Shown here: positions 46,401 to 54,565 of the stretch, in pieces
How the letters are laid out: every line of letters starts with the position of its first letter
Position numbering within the stretch: position 1 is the first letter of the stretch
Assembly: GCA_040219575.1 (NCBI GenBank)
Contig: JAVJSD010000140.1
Span: 39,104 to 103,103, forward strand
Direction: 5' to 3'
From: JAVJSD01 sp040219575
Lineage (GTDB): Bacteria > Planctomycetota > Planctomycetia > Pirellulales > Pirellulaceae
DNA: 64,000 bases
Program-made: the position numbers and the translations under genes
Notes under the pieces: model-generated
Told to the model about the DNA's origin: nothing
Databases searched by the model: none
Seen by the model: the letters and a program-made list of their open reading frames with translations, nothing else

Positions 46401-46986
46401 TCTGGACAATACGTTGATCGACCGCGATCGCGCGTTTCGTGCATTGGTCCGCGCCTCGCTCCCCTTCGGCGGCGAGGTGCTCGACGAACTCGTCGCCTTG
46501 GACGGCGGCGGCTATGGCGAGCGCGGCGCGTTGTTTCGCCGGTGGTCGGAACTGGGCGGCGGTCGACTTGATTCACAACAGTTCGCATTGGCGATTGCGT
46601 CGCATGTACGACCGCAAGGCGATTTGTTGCGGGCGCTGCGTATGCTCTCGGATTTGGCGCCCTTGGCGATTATTTCCAACGGCGGAGTCGCCGGTCAGAT
46701 GGCCAAGTGGCGCGCCGCGGGTTTGGACGCAGTCGTACCGCGCGACCGCGTGTGGGTGTCGGAGGCGGTCGGGTTGAGGAAGCCCGATCCGGCCATTTTT
46801 CAACTGGCGTGTACTTCGCTGAACGTTGCTCCCCGGGATTGCCTGTATGTGGGAGACCAGCCGCGGATCGACATCGCCGGCGCCCAAGCGGCGGGAATGT
46901 CCACGCGGCTGACGACGTCGCCGCTGCGGCCGCAATGCATCCTTCGTCTCGGTCGCTCCATATTGAACGTCGAGTGCAAATCATGA
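46378..46986 (+). CDS. HAD-superfamily phosphatase-like hydrolase
   Basis: 202 residues. LFDLDNTL gives the D-x-D-x-T nucleophile motif at D8-D10, IISNGG motif II, LRKPDPAIF motif III and VGDQPRIDIAGAQAAGM motif IV. This is the Gph/YjjG-like subgroup. It overlaps the ATP-grasp gene by 23 bases and the next gene by 4 (ATGA). The substrate may be a phosphorylated intermediate of the same pathway. I am not sure that it is a regular member of the locus in other genomes. Confidence 0.9.
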   Translation: MFAAVLFDLDNTLIDRDRAFRALVRASLPFGGEVLDELVALDGGGYGERGALFRRWSELGGGRLDSQQFALAIASHVRPQGDLLRALRMLSDLAPLAIISNGGVAGQMAKWRAAGLDAVVPRDRVWVSEAVGLRKPDPAIFQLACTSLNVAPRDCLYVGDQPRIDIAGAQAAGMSTRLTTSPLRPQCILRLGRSILNVECKS

Positions 46987-47816
46987 TTTCCAATCGCGGC
47001 GCGACGCCCCCGCTTGCGGAACCGCTGTTCGACATCTCGCAACTTGTCGGCGGCGTGGACTTCCTGTTCGTCACGCTCGACACGTTGCGCTACGACGTCG
47101 CCCAACAGGCATGGCGGGACGGTCGCCTGACAACGCTCGCGCCGCGGCTAGGCGGCGAGGGCTGGCAACGCCGTCATGCGCCGGCGAGCTTTACTTACGC
47201 GGCCCACCATGCTTTTTTCTCGGGATTCCTGCCAACTCCCGTCACCCCGGGACCGCACCCGCGGTTGTTCGCTTCGCGCTTCGCCGGCAGCGAAACCACC
47301 ACCAGCAAGACGTTTGTATTCGAACAGGCGACGCTGCCGGAGGCGTTGTCCGCGCGGGGCTATCGGACGATCTGCGTGGGCGGCACGGGATTCTTCAACC
47401 CGTCCAACTCGCTGGGGCGCGTCCTGCCGGGCCTGTTTGATGAAGCGCACTGGAGCCCAGAGCTTGGCGTCGCCGACCGCTGCTCTGAAGTGAATCAGGT
47501 GAACTGTGCGAGGGAGCGCTTGTCGCAGGCCGGCGAGCGGAAGGTGTTCTTGTTCATCAACGTCTCGGCGATTCATCAGCCGAATTGGTTTTACGGCCGC
47601 GGCGCGGAGAGCGACGACCTGGCGACGCACGCGGAGGCGCTGGTCGCCGTCGACCGCGCCCTGGCCCCGCTGTTCGCATGCTTCCAGAATCGCGGACCGA
47701 CGTTCTGCGTGATCTGCTCCGATCATGGAACCGCCTACGGCGAAGACGGCCACTACGGGCATCGCCTCGCGCATGAAGTCGTGTGGAACGTCCCCTACGC
47801 GGAGTTCATGCTGTGA
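46983..47816 (+). CDS. Sulfatase-fold hydrolase, STM4013/SEN3800-like
   Basis: 277 residues from the ATG of an ATGA overlap. The fold is alkaline-phosphatase/sulfatase: FLFVTLDTLRYD at 27-38 gives the first metal Asp, and FCVICSDHGTAYGEDGHYGH supplies the C-terminal Asp/His cluster. At the nucleophile position the sequence is ASFTYAAHHAFFSG with a Thr (T71) instead of Cys. Sulfatase activity is therefore unlikely; a phosphohydrolase or phosphotransferase is more plausible. There is no signal peptide, so it is cytoplasmic. Confidence 0.85.
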   Translation: MISNRGATPPLAEPLFDISQLVGGVDFLFVTLDTLRYDVAQQAWRDGRLTTLAPRLGGEGWQRRHAPASFTYAAHHAFFSGFLPTPVTPGPHPRLFASRFAGSETTTSKTFVFEQATLPEALSARGYRTICVGGTGFFNPSNSLGRVLPGLFDEAHWSPELGVADRCSEVNQVNCARERLSQAGERKVFLFINVSAIHQPNWFYGRGAESDDLATHAEALVAVDRALAPLFACFQNRGPTFCVICSDHGTAYGEDGHYGHRLAHEVVWNVPYAEFML

Positions 47817-49129
47817 CGCGCCGGCTACTGGAATTGATGCACGATGGTCATTTCGCGGGCTACGCGTACGCCTATCCGCACAAGACATCGTATCGTCGCC
47901 TGGAGCCGCCTGTGCGTTTGTCGGAGGCTTGGGAGTCGGAAGGGAAGGACGCCCTGTTCCTCTATGTTCATCTGCCGTTCTGCGAAATGCGCTGTGGCTT
48001 CTGCAATTTGTTCACCGTCGTGCGGCCGAATCGTTCGTTTGTCGCCGATACGCTCGACGCGATTCGCCGGCAGTCGGAAGTCGTGTCGGCCGAGGTCGCG
48101 CCCGAGCGGATCAGTCAGATCGCCTTTGGTGGAGGAACGCCGAGCTTTCTTTCCGCCAGACAATTGGAGGACGTGTTTGACGCCGTCTCGACCACATGGC
48201 CGGTCGACTGGAAGAACGTTCGCATCTCCTTCGAGACTTCGCCGGCGACCGTCGACGACGAACGGTTGTCGCTGCTGAAAGCGTTCGGCGTCGACCGCCT
48301 CAGCATGGGCGTGCAAAGCTTCGCGCCCGACGACTTGAAGCAGTTGGGCCGGCCGCAGACGGAGCGCGACGTGGAAGCGGCGATCGCGGCGATACAGCAG
48401 GCGGACTTTCCCGTGTTCAATCTGGATTTGATCTACGGCGTCGAAGCCCAGACGGAGCAGAACTGGCTGCGGACGATCCGCCGCGCGATCGACTTCCGCC
48501 CGGAGGAAATCTATCTCTACCCCCTTTACGTTCGAGAGATGACCGGGCTCGGCCGGACCGGGAAATCCCCGAGCGCGCGGCGCCGCACCTTGCTGCTCGT
48601 CGCCCGCGACGCGCTGCTGGAGGCGGGCTACGTGCAGTGCTCGATGCGGCTGTTCCGCCGCCATGATGTCGAGTCGCAGACGGACTACTGCTGCCAGGAG
48701 GACGGCATGATCGGGCTGGGGCCGGGCGCGCGATCTTACACGCAACGGCTTCACTACAGCTCCGAGTACGCCGTCGGCCAATCGGGAGTGAAGCGCATCA
48801 TCGAGGCGTTCAATGCGCGTCGAGACGACCAGTTCGCCTTGGCCGACTATGGAGTTCGTCTGGATGCGGAAGAGCAGCGGCGGCGGTATTTGATCAAGTC
48901 GCTGTTGCGCGTCGACGGACTCGCGCTCGAAGCGTATGAGCAACGGTTCGGCCGCGCGGTCGAGGAAGACTTTCCCCAACTCGAGGAGTTGATGGAGCTC
49001 GAACTTGGCGCGCGCGATGGCGGCGTGCTGCGGCTGACCGGCGAGGGCCTGTCGTGGAGCGACGTCATCGGCCCCTGGCTCTATTCAGCAGAGGTTTCCT
49101 CGCGGATGCAGGCGTACGAACTCACATGA
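47813..49129 (+). CDS. Radical SAM protein, STM4012-like (HemN/HemW-type)
   Basis: 438 residues from a GTG that overlaps the previous stop (GTGA). The cluster motif is C57-E-M-R-C61-G-F-C64 inside YVHLPFCEMRCGFC, as in coproporphyrinogen oxidase-like radical SAM enzymes. IAFGGGTPSFL, RLSMGVQSF and FNLDLIYGV are HemN/HemW-family landmarks, and a HemN C-terminal domain follows. True HemW members are haem chaperones; the operon context argues for another role. Confidence 0.9.
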   Translation: MTRRLLELMHDGHFAGYAYAYPHKTSYRRLEPPVRLSEAWESEGKDALFLYVHLPFCEMRCGFCNLFTVVRPNRSFVADTLDAIRRQSEVVSAEVAPERISQIAFGGGTPSFLSARQLEDVFDAVSTTWPVDWKNVRISFETSPATVDDERLSLLKAFGVDRLSMGVQSFAPDDLKQLGRPQTERDVEAAIAAIQQADFPVFNLDLIYGVEAQTEQNWLRTIRRAIDFRPEEIYLYPLYVREMTGLGRTGKSPSARRRTLLLVARDALLEAGYVQCSMRLFRRHDVESQTDYCCQEDGMIGLGPGARSYTQRLHYSSEYAVGQSGVKRIIEAFNARRDDQFALADYGVRLDAEEQRRRYLIKSLLRVDGLALEAYEQRFGRAVEEDFPQLEELMELELGARDGGVLRLTGEGLSWSDVIGPWLYSAEVSSRMQAYELT

Positions 49130-50040
49130 ACGTTGTTCGGATTTTGTATCGAGGTTCGTTGAGCAGTTGCAACTACCATTGCGGCTACTGCCCGTTTGCA
49201 AAGACCGTGAACACGCGCCAGCAGTTGCGTCAGGACGCGCAAGAGGTGGACCGTTTCGTCGAATGGGCGGCGGGCGGGAACCGGGCGATGGCGATCTTGT
49301 TCACGCCCTGGGGCGAAGCGATCGTCCACGCGCACTACCGACGGGCGATGGTTCGTTTATCTCGGATGCCGCACGTTCAGCGCGTGGCGCTGCAAACCAA
49401 TCTGAGTTGCGGATTGCAGGAATTCGAGGAGGCCGATCGGGATGCGCTCGCATTCTGGGCGACGTTTCATCCAACGCAGGTTTCATTGCCCCAATTCGTC
49501 GAGCGCTGCGGCGTGCTGGACAGGATGCGAATTCGCTACAGCGTGGGCGTCGTCGGCCTGCGGGAGCACATCGACGCGATTGAGGAGCTTCGCCGCCGCC
49601 TGCCGCCGAGCATTTACGTGTGGATCAACTGCAACAAGCGAGAACCGCACTACTACAGCGAGGAGGAACTGTCGCGTTTGCGGCGCGTTGATCCGTATCT
49701 CGATCTCAATCGGCGCGACTACCCCAGCCGGGGCGAGGCGTGTCGGGCCGGCGAGTCGGTGTTCACGGTCGACGGCGAAGGCGATGTTCGGCGGTGTCAT
49801 TTCATCGACCAGCAGCTGGGGAACATCTATCGCGACGACATCTTCGCCCGCCTTGGGGCGCGGATGTGCAGCAACGCGACGTGTGGCTGTCATATCGGCT
49901 ACGTGCATCGGCCGGCGCTCGATCTCTACCGGTTGTTTGGCGACAACGTGTTGGAGCGGATTCCGGCCGATTGGCCGCACGTCGAAGCCGGTTTTGTCGC
50001 CGCCGAGGCGCGAGAAACGCGGGATGGTTCGTACCGCTGA
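49126..50040 (+). CDS. Radical SAM protein, STM4011-like
   Basis: 304 residues from the ATG in an ATGA overlap. The cluster motif is C15-N-Y-H-C19-G-Y-C22. A second set of Cys near the C-terminus (RCHFI, RMCSNATCGCHIGYVH) could bind an auxiliary iron-sulfur cluster in a SPASM-like way. It closes the operon; the next gene has its own signal-peptide start 138 bp later. Paired with the STM4012-like enzyme, it probably acts on the same or a related substrate. Confidence 0.9.
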   Translation: MNVVRILYRGSLSSCNYHCGYCPFAKTVNTRQQLRQDAQEVDRFVEWAAGGNRAMAILFTPWGEAIVHAHYRRAMVRLSRMPHVQRVALQTNLSCGLQEFEEADRDALAFWATFHPTQVSLPQFVERCGVLDRMRIRYSVGVVGLREHIDAIEELRRRLPPSIYVWINCNKREPHYYSEEELSRLRRVDPYLDLNRRDYPSRGEACRAGESVFTVDGEGDVRRCHFIDQQLGNIYRDDIFARLGARMCSNATCGCHIGYVHRPALDLYRLFGDNVLERIPADWPHVEAGFVAAEARETRDGSYR

Positions 50041-50177
50041 CGTCTCCCTCCGCTGCCCACAAGGCTCGGGCAAAGCCCAACCGCCGATCGCGGCGCCGCC
50101 CGTCGGCGTTGCTCGCCTCCGCGGGGAAGCCGTGGTAATGTGGGATGTTCCATGAATTTGTTCCGGAGAATCTCGCC

Positions 50178-51701
50178 ATGCCCCGCGCTCTGAATGTCCT
50201 GCCGTTGCTGCTGGCCGCCTCGCTGACCTGGCTGCATCCTTCGCTCCTCGCCGCCGCTGACGACGCCGCCGAACTGCAGTACCGCGCCTGGACCGACGCC
50301 ACGGGAACCTATTCGACGGAGGCGGCCTTCCTCAAGTTCGAAGACGGCAAGGTTCACTTGCAGAAGAAGGAGGGCGGAGTGATTGTGCTGCCCGCGGGGC
50401 GACTGAGTCGAGCCGATCAGCAATTCGTGCGCGAGTTGCTGGCCGGCAAACGATCGGGCGACGCGCCGACGGCGGCGTCACGACCGGCCGCGTCTGGCGG
50501 TGGGGCGGGAGAGAACGATTGGCGCTGGTGGCGTGGTCCGCAGTTCAACGGCGTGGCGGCCGAGGGGCAGTCGCCGCCGACAACCTGGAGCGATGCCGAA
50601 AACGTCGTTTGGAAGACGCCCGTTCCCGGCCGGGGGCATTCGTCGCCGGTGGTGGTGGGGAGCCGCGTCTTGTTGACGACCTGCGACGAGAGTTCGGAAA
50701 CGCAGTCGGTCTTGTGCTTTGATCGCAGCACGGGCGAAGAGAAATGGAAGCGCGAGGTCAACCGCGGCGGCCTGCCGCGTGTGCACAACAAGAACACGCA
50801 CGCTTCGCCGACGGTCGCCTGCGACGGCGAGCGGATTTACGCCAGCTTCGCCCATCACGACGCAGTGCATGTCGTCGCGCTCACGCTCGAGGGCCAGCCG
50901 GTGTGGCAGAAGACCATCGGGCCGTTTCAGCCGCAGCAGTACAAGTACGGCTACGCTCCTTCACCGCTGCTTTATGAATCGCTGGTGATCGTGGCGGTCG
51001 ACTACGATCAGGGCGGTTACTTGACGGCGCTCAAGCAAGCCGACGGCGAACCGGCCTGGCGCGCGCCGCGGCCGAAGCGCACCAGCTACTCCTCGCCGGT
51101 CGTCGCTCACGTCGGGGGGCGCGACCAGTTGTTGATCAGCGGCGGCGAACTCGTCGCCAGTTACGATCCACAAAACGGTCGGCCGCTATGGTCGGTCAAC
51201 GCGACCACCAGCGCCACCTGCGGCACGATGGTGTGGGACGGCGACCTGGTGTTCGCCAGCGGCGGCTATCCCCAAGCGGGGACGTTCGCGATTCGGGCCG
51301 ATGGCTCCGGCAGCATCGTCTGGCAGAACCGCGAGAAGTGCTACGAGCAGTCGATGCTGGCGCACGACGGCTACTTGTACGCCGTCAACGACACCGGCAT
51401 CGCCTATTGCTGGAAAGCCGACGACGGAACGGAAATGTGGAAGACGCGGCTCGGCGGCCCGGTCAGCGCCTCGCCGGTGCTGGCCGACGGCAACATCTAC
51501 ATCCCCAACGAACGCGGCACGATGTTCGTGTTCCGCGCCATTCCGCGCCAGTATGAAGCGGTCTCGCAGAACCAGTTGGGCGACGAGGCCTTCGCCACGC
51601 CCGCCTTCTGCGGCGGCCAGGTCTTCGCCCGCGTGGCGGACAGCTCCGGCGGCCGGCGGCAAGAAATGCTGTATTGCCTCGGCCGGCAAAACGCTGAATA
51701 G
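50178..51701 (+). CDS. Secreted SHD1 plus PQQ-like beta-propeller protein
   Basis: 507 residues with a signal peptide (about 1-26). Residues 30-85 (YRAWTDATGTYSTEAAFL, VVLPAGRLSRAD-like) form an SHD1 domain, typical of planctomycetes. From residue 110 onwards eight PQQ-like propeller repeats follow (DWRWWRGPQFNGV, VLCFDRSTGEEKW, AYCWKADDGTEMW). No dehydrogenase residues are evident, so it may be a binding or scaffold protein in the envelope. It is independent of the operon upstream. Confidence 0.88.
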   Translation: MPRALNVLPLLLAASLTWLHPSLLAAADDAAELQYRAWTDATGTYSTEAAFLKFEDGKVHLQKKEGGVIVLPAGRLSRADQQFVRELLAGKRSGDAPTAASRPAASGGGAGENDWRWWRGPQFNGVAAEGQSPPTTWSDAENVVWKTPVPGRGHSSPVVVGSRVLLTTCDESSETQSVLCFDRSTGEEKWKREVNRGGLPRVHNKNTHASPTVACDGERIYASFAHHDAVHVVALTLEGQPVWQKTIGPFQPQQYKYGYAPSPLLYESLVIVAVDYDQGGYLTALKQADGEPAWRAPRPKRTSYSSPVVAHVGGRDQLLISGGELVASYDPQNGRPLWSVNATTSATCGTMVWDGDLVFASGGYPQAGTFAIRADGSGSIVWQNREKCYEQSMLAHDGYLYAVNDTGIAYCWKADDGTEMWKTRLGGPVSASPVLADGNIYIPNERGTMFVFRAIPRQYEAVSQNQLGDEAFATPAFCGGQVFARVADSSGGRRQEMLYCLGRQNAE

Positions 51702-51734
51702 GCGAGCATCGCGGGTGGTGGGGGCGTTTCCTCG

Positions 51735-51774
51735 GTACGACGGACAAAGGTGTCGACAAGGGTGTCCGTCGTAC
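51735..51774. repeat. GTACGACGGACA inverted repeat
   Basis: A perfect 12-bp stem (51735-51746 and 51763-51774) around a 16-base loop lies 33 bases after the propeller gene stop. It could act as a terminator but has no T-tract. It may be another REP-like unit. Confidence 0.65.
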
Positions 51775-51933
51775 ACAGCCTTATCAGCGAAATACCCCCC
51801 CTGCCGCGTCGCGCCGATCGTTGAATGGAGCGGTCCAGACTGCTACCATACCGGTGGGGATCGGGCGACCTGCCGGGGATTGGTGGTAGGGCGATTGCCG
51901 CCGTCGTAACAAGAGACGAGGGGAGCCGCGAGC

Positions 51934-54039
51934 ATGTCGATTCGAGTGCGTTGTCCTGGATGCGGACACGCCTTCAAAGCGGATCGCAAATTCACGGGGC
52001 GACGCGCGCGTTGCCCCAAATGCGGAGATCTGCTGCGCATTGTCGACCACCGTGTCGCCGGCGATGCGTCGGCCGGCGAAGGCCGGCACGATAGCGAAGG
52101 CCAGCACGACAGCGAAGGCAGCGCCACCGCCAAGGTGGTCGCCGAGGGTCGGACCAAGGGGAGCAGTTCCGACGACACCCAGTTGCTCCGCGCCCGACCG
52201 CTCGACGGTTCCTCGGAGACGCCCGACGACGAACCGAATCTTGTTTCGGTCTTCGCCGACGCGGCGCCTGCACCGATTGAAACCGGCCAGGGAATCCCGG
52301 TGTTCGGCGCCTCCGCCAGCGGACCGACTCCCGTGCATTCCCCGAATGAAGCGACGGGGATTCCCACGCTCGATTTAGGTGACTCGCACAAGGCGGGCGC
52401 CGGCGGTCGGTTGCACTCGCGGCAGAAGTCTCGGCCGTTGAGCCCTGTGTTGCTTGTGGCGGGGATCGCCGTGGCGGCGCTCGCGGTAGTCGGATTGGGA
52501 GCCGCCGGCGTCGTCTTCCTGTTCGCTCCCGACAGCGACGACGAACAGGTCGCAGGCGCGAACATCGCGACCGACTCCCCTGAGGACGCTGGCGAGAACG
52601 TCCCGCAACCAGCCGACAACAGCGCAGATCCGCCCGCCGCCGCGCCTTCCTCGGGAGTCGACAATACGACGGCTGCCCCTTCGGCGGCCCCACCGAAGAG
52701 CGCCGTCGAAAAACTTGCGCCGCTCGCCAGGCGGCATACGGTCAAATTGCGCGTCAGCAAACCGGGTGGAGACACGACCGGCTCGGCCTTTTTCGTTTCC
52801 GCCGATGGATGGCTGGCGACCAGTGCTCGCCTGATCGACGGCGCCACGCAGGTTGGTGTGGAACTCGACGGCGCGATCGGCGCCACGGTCGAAAGCGACG
52901 GAATCGTTCGCATCGACCGGCGGCGCAACTTGGCGCTGATCAGCGTGCATCCCAGTCGCTCGTTCAACGTGGCGCCGCTTCGGCGCGGCGAACCGCTGGC
53001 GACAGGCGTCGATCAATACGCCAGTGCATTGCCTCCCTGGGGTGATGCCTGGCTGAGCACCTGCCAGTTGCGGGCCCATCGCACGACGGCCCAATTGCCG
53101 CCAAACATTCTCGCCACGCTGGAGCAACGCGACGTTCCCCTTGATCGCGAGATGGCGTGGTTGGAATTGGCGGGCGGTCTCTCGCCCGACGGCGAGGGAG
53201 GCCCCTTGCTCAATGAATTGGGTGAGGTGTCGGGCGTCTGCCTGGCGGCCGACGCGTCGCAGAAGCTTATTCTCGCCGCGGACGTGCGTCATCTCGAATC
53301 GTTGCTGCGGGAGGCGCAGGCGTCGGAGATCGACTTGATTCCCTACGCCGCCCCGCCCAGCGCCGTGACGTTCGCCGACGGCGGCGACCCCGCCAGGCCC
53401 TCGATCGACGTGCCCGCCACATCGCCCGACCCGCCGACAGCGCCCTCGGCCGCCGAGGCGTTCATGCAACAGCTTGCGAAGAATCTCGCCGACTTGAAGG
53501 CGAAATGCGCGGCCGCCGATTGGGTCCCCGCCAGCGGTGAGCAATACGCCGCGTTCCAGCAATTGGCCATCGAACTCACCGGCGCGGCCACGGTCGCCGA
53601 CGAGCCGAAGGTTCCCGCCGAGGTCCGTCAACAGATCGGCGAGGCGATCACCGACGCCATGGCGCCCCAGTTGCAATGGAACGACCTCCCCAGGTTCGAG
53701 GCGGTCAACCGTCTCGCGGCGGCCGGCATCGAGAGCGCGGCGTCGCGCGGTTTGTACGGGTTCGGCGAAGTCGTGGCGCGTCCCGGCCAGGTCACCGTCA
53801 ACAGCCAGCCGGCGGTCGGCTTGCAACTCATCGGCACGAGAGAGGTCGTGTTCATGCCGATCCGTCACAGCGCCGAAGAACTGCGGCTTGGCACACGCTG
53901 GCTGGTCGTGGGCGTCTACCGCGGCCGCATCGAGGAACTATCGGACGACCCCACGGCGCCCAATGGCAGGCGTTGCTCGATGATCGACGCCAAGTATCTC
54001 GTCGCTTTCCCGGAAGATGCACAGCCGGCTTCGCCCTGA
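51934..54039 (+). CDS. Zinc-ribbon membrane protein with a degenerate trypsin-like domain
   Basis: 701 residues. N-terminal zinc ribbon (Cys7, Cys10, Cys27, Cys30), a short EGRHDSEGQHDSEG repeat, a membrane helix at about 170-195, and a trypsin/DegP-like domain at about 255-460. The usual catalytic His is replaced by Arg at residue 299 (LATSARLIDG), Asp by Asn at 332 (RRNLALIS), and Ser by Glu at 421 (DGEGGPLLN). The flanking glycines and strands are preserved. The last 240 residues are unrecognised. It is probably a membrane-bound pseudoprotease that binds peptides. Confidence 0.8.
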   Translation: MSIRVRCPGCGHAFKADRKFTGRRARCPKCGDLLRIVDHRVAGDASAGEGRHDSEGQHDSEGSATAKVVAEGRTKGSSSDDTQLLRARPLDGSSETPDDEPNLVSVFADAAPAPIETGQGIPVFGASASGPTPVHSPNEATGIPTLDLGDSHKAGAGGRLHSRQKSRPLSPVLLVAGIAVAALAVVGLGAAGVVFLFAPDSDDEQVAGANIATDSPEDAGENVPQPADNSADPPAAAPSSGVDNTTAAPSAAPPKSAVEKLAPLARRHTVKLRVSKPGGDTTGSAFFVSADGWLATSARLIDGATQVGVELDGAIGATVESDGIVRIDRRRNLALISVHPSRSFNVAPLRRGEPLATGVDQYASALPPWGDAWLSTCQLRAHRTTAQLPPNILATLEQRDVPLDREMAWLELAGGLSPDGEGGPLLNELGEVSGVCLAADASQKLILAADVRHLESLLREAQASEIDLIPYAAPPSAVTFADGGDPARPSIDVPATSPDPPTAPSAAEAFMQQLAKNLADLKAKCAAADWVPASGEQYAAFQQLAIELTGAATVADEPKVPAEVRQQIGEAITDAMAPQLQWNDLPRFEAVNRLAAAGIESAASRGLYGFGEVVARPGQVTVNSQPAVGLQLIGTREVVFMPIRHSAEELRLGTRWLVVGVYRGRIEELSDDPTAPNGRRCSMIDAKYLVAFPEDAQPASP

Positions 54040-54077
54040 CACGTGGAAGTTCAGCAGACGCCGGCGGATTCGCGCCG

Positions 54078-54344
54078 CTAACGCTCGCTGCCGAAGATTC
54101 GGCAGAGGCGGTGGAACATGCTCGGCCGGTGGCCGCAATCCTCTCCGCCGTTCGGCTCGCCGGTGTGATCGCAGCAAGCGTTCAACTGCGTCACGCGGTC
54201 CCTCTCCAGCACGGCCTCGGCGTAGGCCCGGGCGACTTCCGGTTCGCTGGTGATGCGCTGATGCAGTTCCTCGGCTTCGCCCGGCGACAGCCTTCCCTCG
54301 ATCAGTTCGCGCAATCGATGTTGAGTTTCTTCGACCGATGTCAT
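54078..54344 (-). CDS. Small FecR/anti-sigma-type N-terminal protein
   Basis: 88 residues from ATG 54344; a GTG at 54419 gives a longer form. The segment LRELIEGRLSPGEAEELHQR plus EPEVARAYAEAVL resembles the N-terminal part of planctomycete FecR-like anti-sigma factors. The FecR periplasmic domain and membrane helix are missing. The C-terminus has several Cys/His. It could be a truncated or free-standing cytoplasmic anti-sigma-like protein. No sigma factor is nearby. Confidence 0.5.
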   Translation of the reverse strand: MTSVEETQHRLRELIEGRLSPGEAEELHQRITSEPEVARAYAEAVLERDRVTQLNACCDHTGEPNGGEDCGHRPSMFHRLCRIFGSER

Positions 54345-54565
54345 TCGCAGTTGATTCGCGAATAGGGGTGTTGAAGACTCGAGGTCAAGGACGCCGCTCC
54401 CGCTTGGCCGACGCCGCACATGAAGAACAAGGCTCGCTGACTAGCGCCGACGCGGTCTCTGTCAATTACGAGTCGTTGAGTTTAGCATGGTCGAAACGCG
54501 TTCGCAGCAGGCGGCATGGCCAACTCATCAGAAAGCACTCTTTCAGCCTCCCCGAGATCGAGAGC

